Assembly: GCF_027924405.1 (NCBI RefSeq)
Contig: NZ_AP026978.1
Location: forward strand, 2,046,001 to 2,110,000
Length of the DNA: 64,000 nucleotides
Source of the DNA: Nocardia sputorum
GTDB lineage: Bacteria; Actinomycetota; Actinomycetes; Mycobacteriales; Mycobacteriaceae
Direction: 5' to 3'
Shown here: piece by piece, positions 15,207 to 23,800 of the stretch
Layout: each line of letters starts with the position of its first letter
How positions within the stretch are numbered: the first letter of the stretch is position 1
Translations under genes and position numbers: made by a program
The notes under the pieces: generated by a model
The model's database searches: none
The model's input: only the letters and a program-made list of their open reading frames with translations
Told to the model about the DNA's origin: nothing

Positions 15207-17042
15207 ATGGCGAAGAAGAAAAAGGTGACGGATCCGGCCATACCCGGACCCGACGTCAGCCTGTTACTGACCTACGCCGGCTTCGCGATCTTCGGAACTC
15301 TCTGGCTCGCGCTGCATCTGGGCAACATGCTCGAGGGCAGCCCGCAGAAGGTCCCGTTCAACCCGATCGCCATCGCGGCGGATCTGGCGCGGGGCAAGTT
15401 GCGCTGGCCTGGCGCGGCCACGGCGATCGTGTTGCTGGTGATCCTGAGCGTGGTCGCGTATCTGGTGATCCGCAAGGAGCTGCAGAAGCGCCGGAGCAAG
15501 GGGAGGTTGCCGGTCGACGACAAGGCCGACGTGATGGGCAACGGCGGCGCCATCTCGATGCTCACCGAGGCGGGCGTCCGGGAGAAGGCCCAGCAGTTGG
15601 GCGTCAAACTCGGCTACGACGACGCTCCCGGTGTACCGATCGGCGTCGGTGTGGCAGACGGGGTGATGCTGTACGGCTCGTACGAGGATCTGCATTTGGA
15701 CATCTGGGGCCCGCGCCAGGGCAAGTCGACGTCCCGGGTGATCCCGGCGATCCTCACCGCGATCGGTCCGGTGCTGGCCACCTCGAACAAGCGTGACGTG
15801 GTGGACGCGACCCGAGACGTGCGGGAGTCCAAAGGAAGTCCGACCTTCGTCTTCGATCCGCAGGGCGTGGCCGGAGAAGAGCCGACCTGGTTCTGGGATC
15901 CGCTGTCCTGGGTGGACGCCAAGCGGGAGGGTTGCGAGATGCGGGCGGCGCGGCTGGCGGGGCACTTCGCCGACGGCGACGACGGTAGTGACAGCAAGAC
16001 CGACGCGTTCTTCGATCCCGAGGCCGAGGACCTGCTGGCCGGACTGTTCCTCGCCGCCGCGGTCGGCGATCGCAACGGCAGCAGGCCGATCGTGCAGGTG
16101 TGGGAGTGGGTGACCAATCCGCAGGACACCGAGCCCATCGAGCTCCTGCGCGCCGCCCGCCATCACTACACGGCCTCGGGCCTGTCCTCGCAGTACAACG
16201 CCGATCCACGAACGCGCAGTGGCATCTTCGGCACCGCCAAGAAGATGATCCGGTGCCTGAAATTGTCGAACGTGCACCCGTGGATCACCCGTGGCGGCGA
16301 TCGCAGGGAGTTCGACGAACTGGAATTCCTGGAGAACAACGGAACGCTCTACAGCCTGTCGCTGGAAGGCCGTGGATCGGCCGCGCCGCTGGTGAGCGCA
16401 CTCACCGAGGCGGTGGTGGACGTGGCGATGCGTAAGGCGTCGCAGTCGGCCGGTGGACGCCTGGCGATCCCGATGCTCGCGGTGCTCGACGAAGCCGCCA
16501 ACGTGGTGCGCTGGAAGGACCTGCCGAAGCAGTACAGCCACTTCGGCTCGCGGGGCATCGTCGTGATGACGGTGCTGCAGTCCTGGGCCCAGGGCGCCCG
16601 GTGCTGGGGTGAGAGCGGCATGAACGCCTTGTGGTCGGCGGCGAACATCAAAGTACTCGGTAGCGGCGTGGACGACACCAAGTTCCTGCAGGAGCGTTCG
16701 GACGTGCTCGGCGAATACGATGCGATCTCGCAGTCGGTGTCCGAATCCAAGGGCGGCAAGAGCTATTCCCGCTCGCTGGGCTCGTCCAAGACGTTCTCCG
16801 TCAACGCCCTCGCGACGCTGCCGCGTGGCCGGGCGATCCTGTTCCCCTCCGGTGCGCCGCCGGTGCTCATCCGTACCGTGCCCTGGTGGGAGGGTGAGTA
16901 CGCTGCCGATGTGAAACAGTCCATCTCGCGTCACGACCCGCAGCGCAAGACCGAGATCACCGACCTGATCGGCGCGCCCTCGCTCAGCAAGTCGACGCCG
17001 CCGCCGGAATACGGACAAGTCGAGGAGGTTCGGCCGCTGTGA
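15207..17042 (+). CDS. VirD4/TraG-type coupling ATPase
   Basis: About 611 residues. Two N-terminal transmembrane helices (about 18-41 and 71-91) precede the cytoplasmic ATPase. Walker A is GPRQGKST (Lys173) and Walker B is AVLDEAAN (Asp428, Glu429). A segment HFGSRGIVVMTVLQSWAQG matches the conserved motif 3 region of type IV coupling proteins. Coupling proteins select the substrate and feed it to the channel, so its presence argues for a complete export pathway. GGAGG lies upstream of the ATG start. The stop overlaps the DUF4913 start by 4 nt. Confidence 0.9.
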   Translation: MAKKKKVTDPAIPGPDVSLLLTYAGFAIFGTLWLALHLGNMLEGSPQKVPFNPIAIAADLARGKLRWPGAATAIVLLVILSVVAYLVIRKELQKRRSKGRLPVDDKADVMGNGGAISMLTEAGVREKAQQLGVKLGYDDAPGVPIGVGVADGVMLYGSYEDLHLDIWGPRQGKSTSRVIPAILTAIGPVLATSNKRDVVDATRDVRESKGSPTFVFDPQGVAGEEPTWFWDPLSWVDAKREGCEMRAARLAGHFADGDDGSDSKTDAFFDPEAEDLLAGLFLAAAVGDRNGSRPIVQVWEWVTNPQDTEPIELLRAARHHYTASGLSSQYNADPRTRSGIFGTAKKMIRCLKLSNVHPWITRGGDRREFDELEFLENNGTLYSLSLEGRGSAAPLVSALTEAVVDVAMRKASQSAGGRLAIPMLAVLDEAANVVRWKDLPKQYSHFGSRGIVVMTVLQSWAQGARCWGESGMNALWSAANIKVLGSGVDDTKFLQERSDVLGEYDAISQSVSESKGGKSYSRSLGSSKTFSVNALATLPRGRAILFPSGAPPVLIRTVPWWEGEYAADVKQSISRHDPQRKTEITDLIGAPSLSKSTPPPEYGQVEEVRPL

Positions 17043-17425
17043 CCGAACAGCAGCAACAACCGATGATCTACTCGAGCGTGGTGGAGTTCGTCGAGAACTA
17101 CCTCAGCCTGGTCTACCGGCGTCAGGTCACCGATCTCAGCGACACCGTGTGGTGCCCGGAGTGGTGGCAGCATGCCGAGGCGGTCGCCCGGCTGGACGCG
17201 CTGTGGCGGGCCTGGGAGCACTACAGGCTGGACGGGCGGACCGGACTGAGTGTCTGGTTCCTCGATCACGCGGACCCGCACATGTCGAAGCTGTTCGACC
17301 CCAAGGGGCCGTTCAAGTACTGCAGTGTGCGCAACGGCCACAAGGACATGCTGAGCCCGTTGCCGTTGAAATCGCCGCAGCACGGCATGTTCGGCGATCC
17401 CACGGTAGGCGACTTCCGCACGTAA
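17039..17425 (+). CDS. DUF4913 domain protein
   Basis: About 128 residues. The central block (SVVEFVENYLSLVYRRQV, then WCPEWWQHAEAVARLDALWRAWE, then FLDHADPHMSKLFDP) matches the DUF4913 family, which often accompanies actinobacterial type IV coupling protein genes. The function is unknown. It probably assists the coupling ATPase or substrate recruitment, judged from its overlapping start (GTGA at 17039). It is the last gene of the plus-strand operon and is followed by a strong hairpin. Confidence 0.8.
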   Translation: MTEQQQQPMIYSSVVEFVENYLSLVYRRQVTDLSDTVWCPEWWQHAEAVARLDALWRAWEHYRLDGRTGLSVWFLDHADPHMSKLFDPKGPFKYCSVRNGHKDMLSPLPLKSPQHGMFGDPTVGDFRT

Positions 17426-17457
17426 CCGACTGCGGTTGTCGCGGTGGTTCGAGACGA

Positions 17458-17488
17458 CGAACGCCCGCCGGAATCCGGCGGGCGTTCG
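17458..17488. terminator. Perfect 14-bp hairpin between convergent genes
   Basis: A 14-bp perfect stem (arms 17458-17471 and 17475-17488, arm sequence CGAACGCCCGCCGG) with a 3-nt loop AAT. It lies between the end of the type IV operon and the convergent coiled-coil gene, so it probably terminates both. There is no long T-tract, which is common for high-GC actinobacteria. Confidence 0.8.
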
Positions 17489-17497
17489 GTCGTCCGG

Positions 17498-18040
17498 CTA
17501 CCTTGTGCGTTCCAGGCCGCGGGATTCCTGCTCCCTGGCCCTGGTGACCGACGGCGCCTGGTCGGGGCGGGAGCGCACGGCCTCGCCCGGCGGTTGCGCC
17601 TGCCCTACCTCGATCAGCATCCGCACGGCGGCGAGTTCCGGCGCCACACCCATTTTCGCGAGATGGGCCGCGATCGCCATGCGGCGTTCCTGGGAGTCGT
17701 ACTGCAGAGCAGGCTTGGCGGCGGCATTGGCCGCCATCCGGGATGCCTCGGCCTGTGCGGAGAAGCGGTCTTTCTCCAGCGACACACCCTTTTCCGGGAT
17801 CGGCTTCTCGATCAGCCGGGCCAGTTCGGTGTTGCGCGGATCCTTGGCCTTCGCGTCGCGCGCCTCGCGCAGCTGCAATTCCTTGGCCTCTTTGATCCGG
17901 GCCTCGGTGAGCTTGACGCGCGCTTCGGCTTCCTTCTGACCACGCTCGCGGGTCCGCAAGGCGACGAGCGTCGCAAGCTGCAACATTGTCCTCATCATGG
18001 CCGCGGTTTCCCGGCCGATGTCGTCCAGTTCCTCGGACAT
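17498..18040 (-). CDS. Coiled-coil protein convergent to the secretion operon
   Basis: About 180 residues, highly charged. Residues 25-70 form a long Lys/Arg/Glu/Ala-rich helix likely to be a coiled coil (ARVKLTEARIKEAKELQLRE), followed by a helical region AQAEASRMAANAAAK and a Pro/Arg-rich tail. No enzyme family is recognisable. It ends next to the hairpin that closes the type IV operon, so it may be an accessory or regulator of the same system on its own promoter. That link rests on position only. Confidence 0.65.
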   Translation of the reverse strand: MSEELDDIGRETAAMMRTMLQLATLVALRTRERGQKEAEARVKLTEARIKEAKELQLREARDAKAKDPRNTELARLIEKPIPEKGVSLEKDRFSAQAEASRMAANAAAKPALQYDSQERRMAIAAHLAKMGVAPELAAVRMLIEVGQAQPPGEAVRSRPDQAPSVTRAREQESRGLERTR

Positions 18041-18405
18041 GGCTGCTCCCCGATGCTGCAGTGATCACTATGGATGATGGTGGTGCTTCGTTACGGACGC
18101 CGCCACGCGAACTGTAGTCCCGTGCAGCGGGTCCCGCCTGCAAACGTGGACACCCGGAGAACTTGTGGCGTGGCACTTCCTGTCCGGCGGATTGCCCGGC
18201 CGAGGCCGCGCTACGCTGCAAGAACTCCTTGTTTCGAGGTTACCTGACAAAGGTCGGCACAATCGAACGAGCTTGCTGCTTTATCAGCATATATCGCACA
18301 TTTCCGGCGTGTCTCCGGGCGTGCCGGATGATCTTCGGACTGAGGGCACCCTAACCGAAGAAAGGCTCGACTGTCCGCACTTCGGCCGGACGGCGGTAGA
18401 CATGG
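18041..18405. other. Intergenic region upstream of the coiled-coil gene
   Basis: About 365 nt without a credible gene. It contains the 5' flank of the minus-strand coiled-coil gene and the downstream flank of the cyclophilin gene. A relatively AT-rich patch at 18236-18305 (TTTATCAGCATATATCGCAC at its centre) could hold the coiled-coil gene's promoter on the minus strand. I see no tRNA, no repeat and no attachment-site-like duplication. Confidence 0.5.
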
Positions 18406-18443
18406 CTCGGGCCCGCTGCCGAGAGATCGGCGGCGGGCCCGAG
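18406..18443 (-). terminator. Hairpin downstream of the cyclophilin gene
   Basis: 16-nt arms (18406-18421 and 18428-18443, beginning CTCGGGCCCG) pair with a single G-T mismatch around a 6-nt loop, just after the stop of the minus-strand peptidyl-prolyl isomerase gene. Likely its terminator. Confidence 0.65.
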
Positions 18444-18451
18444 TTCGTGCG

Positions 18452-19330
18452 TCAGCGATCGATGCGGACCGACTGGATGGTGACCGGCTGCTTGGGCTTG
18501 CCGTCACCGGGGCCGTTGGAGTCGTCCTGGCCCAGCGCGGCGATCTTGTCGAGCGTGCCGAGGCTGTTGTCGTCCACCGTGCCGAAGATCGTGTATTGCG
18601 GCGGGAGCTGGGAATCCGAGTACACGATGAAGAATTGGCTGCCGTTGGTTCCGGGGCCCGCGTTGGCCATGGCCAGCACGCCGCGCTTGTATGCGACCGG
18701 CTCGGAGGAGGCCGCGGGGTCGTTCGGAGCGTACTGATCGGTCGGGTATTCGTTGTCGAATTCGTAACCCGGCCCACCCATTCCGGTGCCCGTGGGGTCA
18801 CCGCACTGCAGAACCTTCAGGCCCTCGCCCGCGGTCATGCGGTGACAGCTGGTGCCGTCGAAGTAGTTCTGTGCCGCCAGGCTGACGAAGCTGTTCACCG
18901 TGCACGGGGACTCGGCGTTGTTCAGGGTCAGCCCGATCGGGCCCTGGCTGGTCTCCATGCTGACGCTGACCTTGGCGTCGACGCCGGTGGTGGGGATGCC
19001 GTCGGCCTTCGGCTTGCTCGCCTGCTTGTCCGCGGGCTTGGCGCTGTCTCGATAGGTGCAGTCGACCGTCGCGGGCTTGGCCTTGGCCGACGGCGGCGCG
19101 GCCGCGGCGGGCGTGCTGGACAGCGAGGCGTCGGCAGCGTCGGAGCTGCTGTTGTCGTCGCCGCGGGTCAACAAGTACACCCCGGTCACGGCGGCGACCA
19201 CCACGACGACACCGAGTACCGATCCGGCGATGGTGAGTTGCTTGCGCTTGCGCGCCCGCTCCGCCCGGTTGGCGAGCTGACGTTCCAGCTTGCGTTTCGC
19301 CGCTGCTCGTCGCTGTTCGTTGCTCGGCAC
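18452..19330 (-). CDS. ppiB: Membrane-anchored cyclophilin-type peptidyl-prolyl cis-trans isomerase
   Basis: About 292 residues. A basic cytoplasmic N-terminus (SNEQRRAAAKRKLERQLANR), one helix at about 33-55, an Ala/Ser-rich linker and a C-terminal cyclophilin domain with GTNGSQFFI and a conserved CHRM-like segment. It would catalyse proline isomerisation on exported proteins outside the membrane. The GTG at 19330 is chosen because GGAGG lies 9 nt upstream and, as I recall, the mycobacterial ortholog begins with the same VPxNxQRR; GTG 19336 is an alternative. It is divergent from hisS, as in mycobacteria. Confidence 0.88.
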   Translation of the reverse strand: MPSNEQRRAAAKRKLERQLANRAERARKRKQLTIAGSVLGVVVVVAAVTGVYLLTRGDDNSSSDAADASLSSTPAAAAPPSAKAKPATVDCTYRDSAKPADKQASKPKADGIPTTGVDAKVSVSMETSQGPIGLTLNNAESPCTVNSFVSLAAQNYFDGTSCHRMTAGEGLKVLQCGDPTGTGMGGPGYEFDNEYPTDQYAPNDPAASSEPVAYKRGVLAMANAGPGTNGSQFFIVYSDSQLPPQYTIFGTVDDNSLGTLDKIAALGQDDSNGPGDGKPKQPVTIQSVRIDR

Positions 19331-19469
19331 TACCACGTTCCTCCCGTATCCGGTTACATCGGGATAAGAGTGTGCCATTCCTACCTGAGACTGCTCCGCA
19401 ACCTTCCTGAGAGGCGGTTCGGCGAACCGGTTGGACTTGCGGGGCCGTAGTGGTGGAAACTGGAGCATC

Positions 19470-20741
19470 GTGACCAAGACCAGCAGCTTCTTCGCCCCGA
19501 AGGGGGTACCGGACTACGTGCCACCCGGCTCGGCCGAGTTCGTCGCGGTGCGCGACGGCCTGCTCCGCGCCGCCCGACTGGCCGGGTACGGGCATATCGA
19601 GCTGCCGGTCTTCGAGGACACGGGCCTGTTCGCTCGCGGTGTCGGCGAGTCCACCGACGTCGTCACCAAGGAGATGTACACCTTCCCCGACCGCGGCGAT
19701 CGCAGCGTCACGCTGCGTCCCGAGGGCACCGCGGGGGTGATGCGCGCGGTCATCGAGCACGGCCTCGACCGCGGCCAGCTTCCGGTGAAGGTCTGCTACG
19801 CCGGTCCCTTCTTCCGGTACGAGCGGCCGCAGGCCGGACGGTACCGGCAATTGCAGCAGGTGGGCACCGAGGCGATCGGCGTCGACGATCCGGCGTTGGA
19901 CGCCGAGGTCATCGCCATCGCCGATGCCGGATTCCGCGGCCTTGGCCTGGACGGTTTCCGGCTCGAGGTCACCTCGCTGGGTGACGAGACGTGCCGTCCG
20001 CAGTACCGCGAGCTGCTGCAGGATTTCCTGTTCCGGCTGCCGCTGGACGAGGAGACTCGGCGGCGTGCCCAGCTCAACCCGCTGCGCGTGCTGGACGACA
20101 AGCGGCCCCAGGTGCGCGAGATGACCGCGGACGCGCCCCTGATGATCGATCACCTCTCGGAGTCGGCCAAGGCGCACTTCGAGCAGGTGCTCGGCCACCT
20201 GGAGGCACTGGGTGTGCCGTACGTGGTGAACCCGCGCATGGTGCGCGGCCTGGACTACTACACCAAGACCACGTTCGAATTCGTGCACGACGGTCTCGGC
20301 GCGCAGTCCGGCATCGGCGGCGGCGGGCGCTACGACGGTCTCATGGCCGAACTCGGCGGCCAGCCGCTGTCGGGGATCGGGTTCGGTCTAGGTGTCGACC
20401 GCACCATGCTGGCGCTGGCGGCCGAGGGCAAGTCGGCGGGCGACCCGGCGCGCTGCGAGGTCTTCGGCGTGCCGCTCGGTGACGCCGCCAAGCAGCGGCT
20501 GGTGGTGGTGGCCGCGCAGCTGCGCGCGGCGGGCGTCCGGGTCGACCTGGCTTACGGTGGGCGCGGTGTGAAGGGCGCGATGAAGGCGGCCGATCGCTCC
20601 GGGGCGAAGTTCACCCTCGTACTCGGCGACCGTGACCTCGCGGAGAACGCCATCGGGCTCAAGGACATGGCGACCGGCGACCAGCGGCAGATTCCCCTGT
20701 CCGAGGTAGTCGGTGTGATCCGGGAGTCGCTGGCCGGGTAG
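19470..20741 (+). CDS. hisS: Histidyl-tRNA synthetase
   Basis: About 423 residues, a normal length for bacterial HisRS. Class II motifs are visible: [13 protein letters not shown], the motif 2 region [19 protein letters not shown], the histidine A loop [12 protein letters not shown], and motif 3 [11 protein letters not shown]. The C-terminal anticodon-binding domain follows. It charges tRNA-His with histidine in the cytoplasm. GTG 19470 is chosen over the longer frame because GGAG lies 5 nt upstream and family members begin close to [13 protein letters not shown]. Confidence 0.97.
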   Translation: MTKTSSFFAPKGVPDYVPPGSAEFVAVRDGLLRAARLAGYGHIELPVFEDTGLFARGVGESTDVVTKEMYTFPDRGDRSVTLRPEGTAGVMRAVIEHGLDRGQLPVKVCYAGPFFRYERPQAGRYRQLQQVGTEAIGVDDPALDAEVIAIADAGFRGLGLDGFRLEVTSLGDETCRPQYRELLQDFLFRLPLDEETRRRAQLNPLRVLDDKRPQVREMTADAPLMIDHLSESAKAHFEQVLGHLEALGVPYVVNPRMVRGLDYYTKTTFEFVHDGLGAQSGIGGGGRYDGLMAELGGQPLSGIGFGLGVDRTMLALAAEGKSAGDPARCEVFGVPLGDAAKQRLVVVAAQLRAAGVRVDLAYGGRGVKGAMKAADRSGAKFTLVLGDRDLAENAIGLKDMATGDQRQIPLSEVVGVIRESLAG

Positions 20742-20815
20742 CCGAGGTGGCGGGTGCGCTCGGCGCTGTCGGGTTTCGCGACGCGATCGCCGGGCGCGCG
20801 GTACTGTGCGTCGAA

Positions 20816-20838
20816 CCCGTCGCCGGCCGGGCGGCGGG
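20816..20838 (+). terminator. Hairpin downstream of hisS
   Basis: 9-nt GC-rich arms (20816-20824 and 20830-20838) pair with one wobble around the loop GGCCG, about 75 nt after the hisS stop. A plausible but unproven terminator. Confidence 0.4.
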
Positions 20839-20896
20839 TGCGGTTACGTGACCGGCGCGCACAGTTCCGCCGCCGGAGTCGCGAGAGGGCGGAGTA

Positions 20897-21544
20897 GTGT
20901 CCACGAATTCTGATGACCAGCAGTCGATCGCGCCGGTCGGGCTCGATCTGGTCGCGCCCGAACTGTACGCGCCGATGTTGCGCCGCCTCGCGCTGGCCGC
21001 GTCGGGCATCGGTGTCGGCGCGGCGCTGCTGGCCGCGACCGTGGTGAGCTGGCCGATCGCCGCGGCCATCGGCGTCGTCGTCGGCGCGCCGACCGTCCTG
21101 TACGCCGTCGCGTTGCGCCGACGGCGAATGTGGCTGACCGGCAACACGATTCATGCCCGCAGACTGTTGGGGGAACGGCAGGTGGAGCTGTCGGAAGCGA
21201 CCGGGGTCGAGATACTGGTGTTCCCGGCCCGATTGAGCCGGATCGCACTGCGGGTCACCGCGGGGGAGGTCTCCCAGGTCGTTCCACTGGCGATGTACAC
21301 CGACGCGGGCAGCGGTCGCGAATTGCACCTGCTCGGATTGCGCAGGCTCGCGGATGCGCTCGCGGCCAGTCGATTGGCCGCGGCCGTAGCGGTTTCCGAG
21401 GTGCTGGTGCACCAGTTGCGGGCCGAGGCGCGCGACGCCGGGCTCGAGGAACGGCCGCTGTATCGCGCGGTGCGGCTGGCGCGGGCGAAGGACGTGGTGT
21501 CGCCGATCGTGCTGACCGACACCGAGGTCGCCACGCTCGCCTGA
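20897..21544 (+). CDS. Conserved two-helix membrane protein
   Basis: About 215 residues. An acidic N-terminus precedes two adjacent helices (about residues 36-55 and 58-76), then a cytoplasmic domain of about 130 residues with RRRMWLTGNTIHARRLLG and a repeated pattern of beta-type segments resembling a small PH-like domain. I cannot name a family with confidence. GTG 20897 follows GGGCGGAG. It lies between hisS and mdh with its own flanks and may be transcribed alone. Confidence 0.7.
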   Translation: MSTNSDDQQSIAPVGLDLVAPELYAPMLRRLALAASGIGVGAALLAATVVSWPIAAAIGVVVGAPTVLYAVALRRRRMWLTGNTIHARRLLGERQVELSEATGVEILVFPARLSRIALRVTAGEVSQVVPLAMYTDAGSGRELHLLGLRRLADALAASRLAAAVAVSEVLVHQLRAEARDAGLEERPLYRAVRLARAKDVVSPIVLTDTEVATLA

Positions 21545-21673
21545 CCCGGCGTCCCCGGGAAACGCTGTGCGGCAGCGTATCGGTCACTGTCGCGTAGCTC
21601 ACCGTGGGCGTTCGGCGGCGGTGAGAGTGGCTAGGGTGGGCAGCAGGAATCCGCCGACCGCAAGGAGTTCGTC

Positions 21674-22678
21674 GTGAGCACCGCCGCTGGGACCGTGACC
21701 GTCACCGTGACCGGAGCCGCGGGCCAGATCGCCTACGGGATGCTGTTCCGGATCGCGTCCGGCGCGATGCTGGGCCCGGACACGCGCGTGCGCCTGCGGC
21801 TGCTGGAAGTCCCCGCCGCGGCGGCGTCGCTGGAGGGCGTCGCGATGGAACTGGAGGACGGCGCGTTCGGGCTGCTGGAGTCCATCGACATCAGCGACGA
21901 CCCGTGGATCGGGTTCGCCGGCGCCGACATCGCGCTGCTCGTCGGCGCACGGCCGCGCACGGCCGGGATGGAACGCTCGGATCTGCTCGCCGCCAACGGC
22001 GCGATCTTCACCGAGCAGGGCGCCGCGATCAACGCCAGCGCCGCGGACGACGTGAAAGTGCTCGTCATCGGCAACCCCGCCAACACCAACGCCTTCATCG
22101 CCATGAGCAACGCGCCGGACGTGCCCGCCGAGCGTTTCACCGCCATGACCCGGCTCGACCACAACCGCGCCATCGCGCAACTCGCCGCGAAGACCGGTGC
22201 GCCCGCCGCCGACATCGCGCGGGTGGCGATCTGGGGCAATCATTCCGCGACGCAGTACCCCGATATCGCGCACGCCACCGTCGCCGGACGCCCCGCCCTC
22301 GATCTGATCGGCGATCCGGCGTGGCCGACCGAAGAGTTCGTGCCCACCGTGCAGCAGCGCGGCACCGCTATCATCCAGGCCCGCGGCGCATCGTCGGCGG
22401 CGAGTGCGGCCAGCGCCGCGATCGACCACATCCACGACTGGGTGCACGGCACCCGGGACGGCGACTGGGTGTCCATGGCGGTGCCCTCGGACGGCTCCTA
22501 CGGTGTGCCCGCGGGGCTGATCAGCTCGTTCCCGGTCACCTGCGCGAACGGCGAGTACACGATCGTGCCCGATCTCGCGATCGACGAACTCGCCCGTCCC
22601 CGGATCGACGCCTCGGTCGCCGAACTGGAGCAGGAGCGCGACGCCGTCGTCGACCTCGGTTTCGTCAAGCGCGCCTGA
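21674..22678 (+). CDS. mdh: Malate dehydrogenase
   Basis: About 334 residues of the lactate/malate dehydrogenase family. The NAD-binding motif [11 protein letters not shown] is at the N-terminus, followed by [16 protein letters not shown] (substrate-binding arginines), GNPANTNA, and the catalytic segment [12 protein letters not shown] with the proton-relay His. It converts malate and NAD+ to oxaloacetate in the TCA cycle. GTG 21674 has AAGGAG 6 nt upstream. It is convergent with the korAB pair, another TCA-cycle step, across a hairpin. Confidence 0.97.
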   Translation: MSTAAGTVTVTVTGAAGQIAYGMLFRIASGAMLGPDTRVRLRLLEVPAAAASLEGVAMELEDGAFGLLESIDISDDPWIGFAGADIALLVGARPRTAGMERSDLLAANGAIFTEQGAAINASAADDVKVLVIGNPANTNAFIAMSNAPDVPAERFTAMTRLDHNRAIAQLAAKTGAPAADIARVAIWGNHSATQYPDIAHATVAGRPALDLIGDPAWPTEEFVPTVQQRGTAIIQARGASSAASAASAAIDHIHDWVHGTRDGDWVSMAVPSDGSYGVPAGLISSFPVTCANGEYTIVPDLAIDELARPRIDASVAELEQERDAVVDLGFVKRA

Positions 22679-22714
22679 CCGGCTGCGCGGACGTTCGCCG
22701 CCCTGCGCAGCCGG
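22679..22714. terminator. Hairpin between mdh and korB
   Basis: 10-bp perfect arms CCGGCTGCGC (22679-22688) and GCGCAGCCGG (22705-22714) with a 16-nt loop. It fills the space between the convergent mdh and korB stops and so probably serves both. Confidence 0.65.
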
Positions 22715-22720
22715 GGCGGG

Positions 22721-23800
22721 TTATCCCACCGTCCAGGTCTCCGGCCCGGTGAGCAGGGACTGCAGCGAGTCGGGGCCGACCGGCTTCTGCTCGCGCGCGG
22801 TCTCGGTCTGGTAGCGCACCGCGTCGTCGTAGGTCGGTCGAGCGACGCTGCGGAAGATGCCGGTGACGACATGCTCGAGACCCTGGTCGCTCAGTCGCGA
22901 CAGCGCGTAGGCGTACTCCGGGTCGTCGGCGTAGGCGTCGTGCACCACGATGTCGGACTCCGCGACGCTGTCGGCGCGGGCCACCGCGAGCCCGAAACCA
23001 CGTCGCACGACGGCGAATTCGCCCTCGGCGCCGAAACGGATCGGCTCGGCGTGACGCAAAGGGATGAGATGGTCCGCGGCGTTCTCCCGCCGCAGCACGT
23101 CGAACGAGCCGTCGTTGAAGATGGGGCAGTCCTGCAGGATCTCCACGAACGACGTGCCGCGATGCTCGGCGGCGGCGCGCAGCACCTCGGTGAGTCCCGC
23201 GCGATCGGAGTCGAGCGCGCGAGCGGCGAAGGTCGCTTCCGCGCCGAGTGCCACCGACAGAGTGTTGAACGGGTGGTCCACGGAGCCCATCGGGGTCGAC
23301 TTGGTGATCTTGCCTTGCTCCGAGGTGGGCGAGTACTGGCCCTTGGTCAGGCCGTAGATCCGGTTGTTGAACAGCAGGATCGTCATGTTCACGTTGCGGC
23401 GCAATGCGTGGATGAGGTGGTTGCCGCCGATGGACAGCGCGTCGCCGTCACCGGTCACCACCCAGACCGACAGGTCCGGCCTGCTGACCGCCAACCCGGT
23501 CGCGATCGCCGGCGCACGACCGTGGATGGAGTGGATGCCATAGGCCTCCAAGTAGTACGGGAAGCGGCTGGAGCAGCCGATCCCGGACACGAACATCAGA
23601 TTCTCCCGGCGCAATCCGAGTTCGGCGAGGAAGCCGCGCACCGTCGCCAGGATCACGTAGTCGCCGCAGCCGGGGCACCAGCGCACCTCCTGATCGGAGG
23701 TGAAGTCCTTCACCTTCTGCGGTCCGTCCGCGGACGGCACCCCGGATACTCCGGTCAGTCCCAGATCGGTGCCAACCAGTGAGGTTTCCACGATGGTCAT
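22721..23800 (-). CDS. korB: 2-oxoacid:ferredoxin oxidoreductase beta subunit
   Basis: About 359 residues. It has the CPGCGDY cysteine motif near the N-terminus, GIGCSSRFPYY, and a thiamine pyrophosphate segment VTGDGDALSIGGNHLIHALRRN. With the alpha subunit it forms a CoA-dependent 2-oxoglutarate (or other 2-oxoacid) oxidoreductase that reduces ferredoxin and can bypass the 2-oxoglutarate dehydrogenase complex. Its ATG overlaps the korA stop by 4 nt, so synthesis of the two subunits is coupled. Confidence 0.95.
   Translation of the reverse strand: MTIVETSLVGTDLGLTGVSGVPSADGPQKVKDFTSDQEVRWCPGCGDYVILATVRGFLAELGLRRENLMFVSGIGCSSRFPYYLEAYGIHSIHGRAPAIATGLAVSRPDLSVWVVTGDGDALSIGGNHLIHALRRNVNMTILLFNNRIYGLTKGQYSPTSEQGKITKSTPMGSVDHPFNTLSVALGAEATFAARALDSDRAGLTEVLRAAAEHRGTSFVEILQDCPIFNDGSFDVLRRENAADHLIPLRHAEPIRFGAEGEFAVVRRGFGLAVARADSVAESDIVVHDAYADDPEYAYALSRLSDQGLEHVVTGIFRSVARPTYDDAVRYQTETAREQKPVGPDSLQSLLTGPETWTVG

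Noticed and set aside
19331-19469. T-box leader before hisS (also considered for alaS and aspS)
   Set aside because: The gaps before the starts are short or leaderless and no T-box element or antiterminator is visible.
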